Shown piece after piece: positions 60,444 to 64,000 of a stretch of DNA of 64,000 nucleotides (position 1 is its first letter; each line of letters begins with the position of its first letter). This DNA is from Bacterioplanes sp965233665 (lineage in GTDB: Bacteria > Pseudomonadota > Gammaproteobacteria > Pseudomonadales > Oceanobacteraceae): positions 1 through 64,000 of the forward strand of contig CBDDTG010000065.1 in the NCBI GenBank assembly GCA_965233665.1. Reading direction: 5' to 3'. The notes under the pieces are model-generated. The model was given only the letters and a program-made list of their open reading frames with translations. It was not told the DNA's origin and did no database searches. Both the position numbers and the translations under genes were made by a program.

Positions 60444-61518
60444 ATAGTGGCACATCGATATTGAGCGTCAGGCTGACGCTGCTTTGTCCATCGTCAAAAT
60501 TGGTGCCCTGATAGTGTGTCGCAGCGCTGGCATTTAACGGGGTCATTGTCGGAGCCGTGATGCTTGGCTGGCTGGCCGTTAAGCCGTTGCGGCTGTCTTG
60601 GCCTTGGTTTTGTCTTTGCGTCACGGTATTGATGATGAGGTAGCCACTGTCGGCCACGCTGGCAGACAGAGTGGCAGAGCCTTGCTCACCACTGGCAACC
60701 AACGACAGCGAATGCAGCTGAAGCTCGGCTTGTTGACCGCAGCCTTGGCTGTAGCTGCGCTCTAAGCGACGGGTAAAGCATTGCACTGGCTGATTGAGGG
60801 CGAGCTGATTAATTTGCTGCTCTACTTGGCCCAGGCTCGGTAAAGCATTACCCAAGCGAATCATGCGCGTTTGTTGGTTGGCAAAAGTCACAGGCCGGCG
60901 CTGCGGACCTTCGTCTGCACTCAGGGGTGCCATATTGACGCCTTCGAGTTGGCTGATGCTGGTTTGTCGAAATTGCGGATGCTGGCCAGCGCCGACAAAT
61001 AATGGCAAATCAAACTCCATTTGCTGAGTTGGCCAATCTTGCCAGCCTCCGTCTAGCCCGCAGTTAGCAATTTGATAACCGCCATCCTGTTCGCGCACCT
61101 GCAGCGTACTGCTGTGCCATACCTGGGTCACTTCTCGGCCGCGCTGGCCCAGATCGGTAATGGCATCGACGCGATGCATCGCCAGCCATACACCGGCCAG
61201 CGAATCACCGCTGCGCTCTTCATAGCTGCTGAGATCATAACTCGCGGGTTGCCCCAGCTCGGCTAACACCTCTGAATTTGCCATGCTCGGCAGCTCGGGC
61301 AAATCGCAGTTGGCCTGATCGCCTGGATTGTCTGGCGTGGGTGCATCTGGCTCGGGCGTGTTTGGTTCAGGCGTGTCTGGCTCAGGCTCGCTCGGGTTTT
61401 GATCGCCTTGGTCGGGTGGTTCAGGGGCGTCTGAGTTCGATGAGTGGCCGGAGTCGCCACCGCAGGCGCTGAGTGTGGCGCAGAGCAAAACGCTTAGCCA
61501 GAGTGAAGGACGAGTCAT
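60442..61518 (-). CDS. Lipoprotein with Pro/Glu/Asp linker
   Basis: A 358-residue lipoprotein: signal with lipobox (CATLSAC), then a linker rich in EPDTPEPNTPEPDAPTPD, then a globular part with Cys pairs (CDLPELPSM, IANCGLDGG, QCFTRRLERSYSQGCG) and a C-terminal strand-rich segment (SSVSLTLNIDVPL). No family recognised. ATG at 61518 follows GGGAG; a start six codons upstream is less likely. Divergent from the FilA-like genes. Confidence 0.8.
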   Translation of the reverse strand: MTRPSLWLSVLLCATLSACGGDSGHSSNSDAPEPPDQGDQNPSEPEPDTPEPNTPEPDAPTPDNPGDQANCDLPELPSMANSEVLAELGQPASYDLSSYEERSGDSLAGVWLAMHRVDAITDLGQRGREVTQVWHSSTLQVREQDGGYQIANCGLDGGWQDWPTQQMEFDLPLFVGAGQHPQFRQTSISQLEGVNMAPLSADEGPQRRPVTFANQQTRMIRLGNALPSLGQVEQQINQLALNQPVQCFTRRLERSYSQGCGQQAELQLHSLSLVASGEQGSATLSASVADSGYLIINTVTQRQNQGQDSRNGLTASQPSITAPTMTPLNASAATHYQGTNFDDGQSSVSLTLNIDVPL

Positions 61519-61795
61519 ATTGGCTCCCGAGTGCATTATTCGTGTTTTTACCAGCGGGGCTGTCGTGTGACTATCGTAACACTATGTAACATTTAGAGGG
61601 CGCTCGTTTTGATCTTTACCTATCGCTGAAGCCCTTAAATGGCGCAGCTTGGCCAGTGATTGAGCACGGATGCGGTCATTCTGGCCCGTTTTGACTCATG
61701 CTGGCGCCGTCTTCAAAAGTAGAACTGGTGTACGGCTTCTGATATGTTGCACGGGCGTATCAGCAAAAATAACAACAATAATCAGGGATTTCACC

Positions 61796-62923
61796 ATGCC
61801 GTCACGTCTCCTCAGCAGCTTGCTGGGTTCGTGCTTGGCGCTGCCAACTCTGGCGTTACAGCCGATCGCGGATCAGCAACTTGCTGCCGTGACAGGCCAA
61901 GCCCAGGGGTTGCGTCTGACCAGTGAGTACGATGCCCGTATTGATAGTATTAACTACATAGATGATGACGGTGTTGGTAGCGGCGGTAGCGTCGGCGCCC
62001 TGACACTGTCGCCGGTACGCCTGTTTACGCCCACCAACCGCCCCATCGAAATTGACATCGAAGTCAAACAAGTCAATGGCAGAAAAGCCGTGGTGTTTAC
62101 CAACCGCGATTTACCGGTGGAGCTACGCGTGGGTTCAGTGGCCATTAATGGCGAATCTCTGGGTGGCATGGGGCAGGGTAATTTTTCGATTGGCAGCGGT
62201 GATGCGCTCATTACTCGTATGTATGCCGGTGGCGAGGTTGGCAGTGGTTTCACTTTGGATGTGCTGATTCCGGCCTCCATGAGCCTGGATGCTTACTACG
62301 AAGACGACGGTGCCCGGCTCACCAATACCCTGAGTTTTTCAGATCCGCGTGACGCCAATGGCGGTGGCCTGCAATTTCGTAACATGACCTTCGACTTAGA
62401 AACCGATGGTTTGCGCATCGGTATGCCTGAAGTCAGTGATGGCAATTTCAACATTTATAACGCTCGCCTGGGCGATGACGTTTTAAATTCCTTGGCGTTT
62501 CGCAATGTCAATATTCCTAGTGGTGGCTATTGGTTGTTGAAAAACGCCGAAAATGCCGGCGAGTACGGCATTGAAATGGACAGCCGCTTACCGCAAGGCA
62601 CGGCGTTGCAACTGGTGTACATCGCCGGTGCCGTTGGCGATAACTACCCCAACGCAGAAACCCATGAATTCAGCGCTGATATTGAACTGCTCAGCGATTT
62701 GGATGTGCAGGGCTTACGTATGAACGTCGACGGTGAGCGCGGTTTGGTGCTGGATTTTGATACCAACACCAGCAGCGATGGTATTCGCGGCCAGCTCAGT
62801 ATGAGCAATATGACGCTGCAGCGCAGCGATCAGGTCGGCAGCGGTACAACCGTAGGGCTAGGCACGTTAGATGCGCAAATAAATTTGTCGCGCAACACCT
62901 TCCTGCAGATTGAGGGTCACTGA
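61796..62923 (+). CDS. FilA-like (DUF6160-type) exported protein
   Basis: A 375-residue protein: signal peptide (LLSSLLGSCLALPTLA) then LQPIADQQLAAVTGQAQGLR, the (L/A)(D/S)xxxLxAVTGQ opening shared with Acinetobacter FilA and many surface or pilus-associated proteins. The rest is a repetitive beta-rich chain (for example GGLQFRNMTFDLETDGLRIG). ATG at 61796 is preferred because the signal peptide begins there; 42 codons of open frame lie upstream. It is directly followed by a paralogue. Likely a cell-surface or pilus-system component. Confidence 0.75.
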   Translation: MPSRLLSSLLGSCLALPTLALQPIADQQLAAVTGQAQGLRLTSEYDARIDSINYIDDDGVGSGGSVGALTLSPVRLFTPTNRPIEIDIEVKQVNGRKAVVFTNRDLPVELRVGSVAINGESLGGMGQGNFSIGSGDALITRMYAGGEVGSGFTLDVLIPASMSLDAYYEDDGARLTNTLSFSDPRDANGGGLQFRNMTFDLETDGLRIGMPEVSDGNFNIYNARLGDDVLNSLAFRNVNIPSGGYWLLKNAENAGEYGIEMDSRLPQGTALQLVYIAGAVGDNYPNAETHEFSADIELLSDLDVQGLRMNVDGERGLVLDFDTNTSSDGIRGQLSMSNMTLQRSDQVGSGTTVGLGTLDAQINLSRNTFLQIEGH

Positions 62924-62924
62924 T

Positions 62925-64000
62925 ATGAAGCAAACGTCGCTGCGCTCAATTTTCGCTGTGTTATTGCCCCTCACTTCAGCTCCTGCATTGGCCTTGCAGC
63001 CACTGTCAGAAAACTCGCTATCTGCGGTAACTGGCCAGGCTGGGTTAACCATTGAAACCCAGATCAATGAAGCCCAGGGCAATGTGCTAACGGCGTCTGA
63101 GTTTCGCTTTACCGAGGCCGATCGCGCTGGCGATGGCCAAGACGAATACTTAGCGGTAGAGAATATTTTGGTGCGAGCCACCCAAGACGATGGCAGTGGC
63201 GGTCGTATTGGCGATCAGTTTGTCACCACACTGGATGTATCGGCGGAGGGTGATTTAATCATTCGTACCAGCGGTATGGATTATTTAACCGTGCAAACGG
63301 GCAAAGTCGTTCTGGGCGGTCGTGCATTGTATGAATCCATATCGATCAATGATTGGAACTTTGCGGGCAACAGCTTTATCGAGACCACGGTATTAAACGA
63401 AGCCGAGGGGGCTCGTGTGCGTTATCGCACGGCGATGGAAGACGGCAGCGGCTTAGGCTTTGCTTTTGTGGAAGACGGCGTCACCTTTACCTCGGACGTG
63501 GTGTTTAAACCAGCAACGGGCAACAGCGCATTTATCAGTGAATTATTTCTTAGCGGCGATTTAGACGGCGTTAAATTAGAGTTTGGCGAAACTCAGGGCA
63601 GCTTCGAAGTGAACAACATCACGCTGCGCGATGGCAATGGCGATAATTTGTTTGGCACCAACGACTTTGGTGACGTTGGCTATGGCGACATTGATGTCGT
63701 CAGTGGCTACATGACGTTGCGCGCGAATGATGAGCCTGGGCGCGAGGGCATTCGTGGCGAAGTGGCCAGCAATATTACGGTGGGAACGGCGTTTTATCGC
63801 ACCGGCGATCAGCGTGTGAACTTTCGCAATGCCGACATTAATACCAATGGCGAGATTCAATATCAGCTCGACTTTATGAACAACGGCTTTGCCACAGGTT
63901 TAGAAGGCATAATCGATGAGGTCAGCGATGTCGATTTTGTCGTGGGTGGTCTCACACTGAGCGACGGCGATGGCAATAATGAATCTGTCAGCATGGGCGC
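62925..64000 (+). CDS. FilA-like exported protein, paralogue (runs off window)
   Basis: Starts one base after the stop of the preceding gene (GAGGG upstream) and is open to the end of the window (358 codons). Signal peptide (SIFAVLLPLTSAPALA) then LQPLSENSLSAVTGQAGLTI, clearly the same opening as the neighbour. The body is beta-rich with GDxDG-like acidic loops (DGNGDNLFGTNDFGDVGYGD). The two form a tandem pair, probably a duplication in one operon. The C-terminus is not visible. Confidence 0.8.
   Translation, partial: MKQTSLRSIFAVLLPLTSAPALALQPLSENSLSAVTGQAGLTIETQINEAQGNVLTASEFRFTEADRAGDGQDEYLAVENILVRATQDDGSGGRIGDQFVTTLDVSAEGDLIIRTSGMDYLTVQTGKVVLGGRALYESISINDWNFAGNSFIETTVLNEAEGARVRYRTAMEDGSGLGFAFVEDGVTFTSDVVFKPATGNSAFISELFLSGDLDGVKLEFGETQGSFEVNNITLRDGNGDNLFGTNDFGDVGYGDIDVVSGYMTLRANDEPGREGIRGEVASNITVGTAFYRTGDQRVNFRNADINTNGEIQYQLDFMNNGFATGLEGIIDEVSDVDFVVGGLTLSDGDGNNESVSMG

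Overview
The window looks like chromosomal DNA of a marine-type gammaproteobacterium, probably of the Oceanospirillales and relatives. This rests on the gene set: FadL, CcoG, TrmO, DUF2333, RAYT, SulP+Usp, and two proteins resembling the Acinetobacter pilus-system protein FilA (DUF6160). It is an inference, because no rRNA or species marker is present. Ordinary housekeeping and envelope blocks alternate with accessory islets full of interspersed repeats, broken genes and integron-type attC sites.

Layout. 0.3-2.7 kb: SulP anion transporter plus universal stress protein (minus strand). 2.9-7.1 kb: DUF1800 / DUF1501 / haem-motif lipoprotein operon. 7.4-9.75 kb: ABC exporter plus GNAT. 10.2-13.1 kb: small envelope-stress-type proteins and a phosphatase-lipid kinase fusion. 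13.3-17.5 kb: glyoxalase I, a four-gene amidase/membrane/coiled-coil operon and a gamma-glutamylcyclotransferase. 17.5-22.1 kb: first accessory islet, with repeat families A and C, an attC site, a trypsin-like protease gene in a cassette position, and a frameshifted RAYT transposase. 22.1-29.7 kb: SnoaL-like protein, EamA, AraC, MscS, a GH43 gene broken by a repeat, and a TonB-dependent receptor. 29.9-33.2 kb: second accessory islet, with a lipoprotein, a truncated Nudix gene, an IS110 trace and A/C repeats. 33.3-45.6 kb: mainly core genes (split RNA methyltransferase, AraC, metal-dependent hydrolase, PhnA, VOC, TPMT, TrmO, FadL, tRNA-Ser, aminotransferase, CcoG). 46-51.2 kb: small accessory genes (YefM-YoeB, DUF2157, HEAT-like, cupin, GNAT, a broken GFA gene). 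51.4-57.3 kb: two back-to-back, outward-facing clusters of gene cassettes, each followed by an attC site, with no integrase in the window (CALIN-like). They carry two proteins with HEPN-type RX4H motifs. 57.8-64 kb: sigma-54 activator, DUF2333, a lipoprotein and tandem FilA-like proteins, the last running off the end.

Four dispersed repeat families shape the accessory regions. A is a modular, hairpin-rich element of about 235-390 bp, at least 16 full or partial copies. B is about 120-130 bp with hairpins at both ends; one copy sits inside the GH43 gene. C is about 130-230 bp; all four copies lie upstream of, and in the same direction as, an accessory gene. D is about 55-120 bp, three copies. 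At least six genes are disrupted by small indels or duplications (RAYT, GH43, RsmB-like, GFA, RhtB, GNAT). Either these loci are decaying or the assembly has indel errors; raw reads would decide. All coordinates of repeats are estimates by eye.
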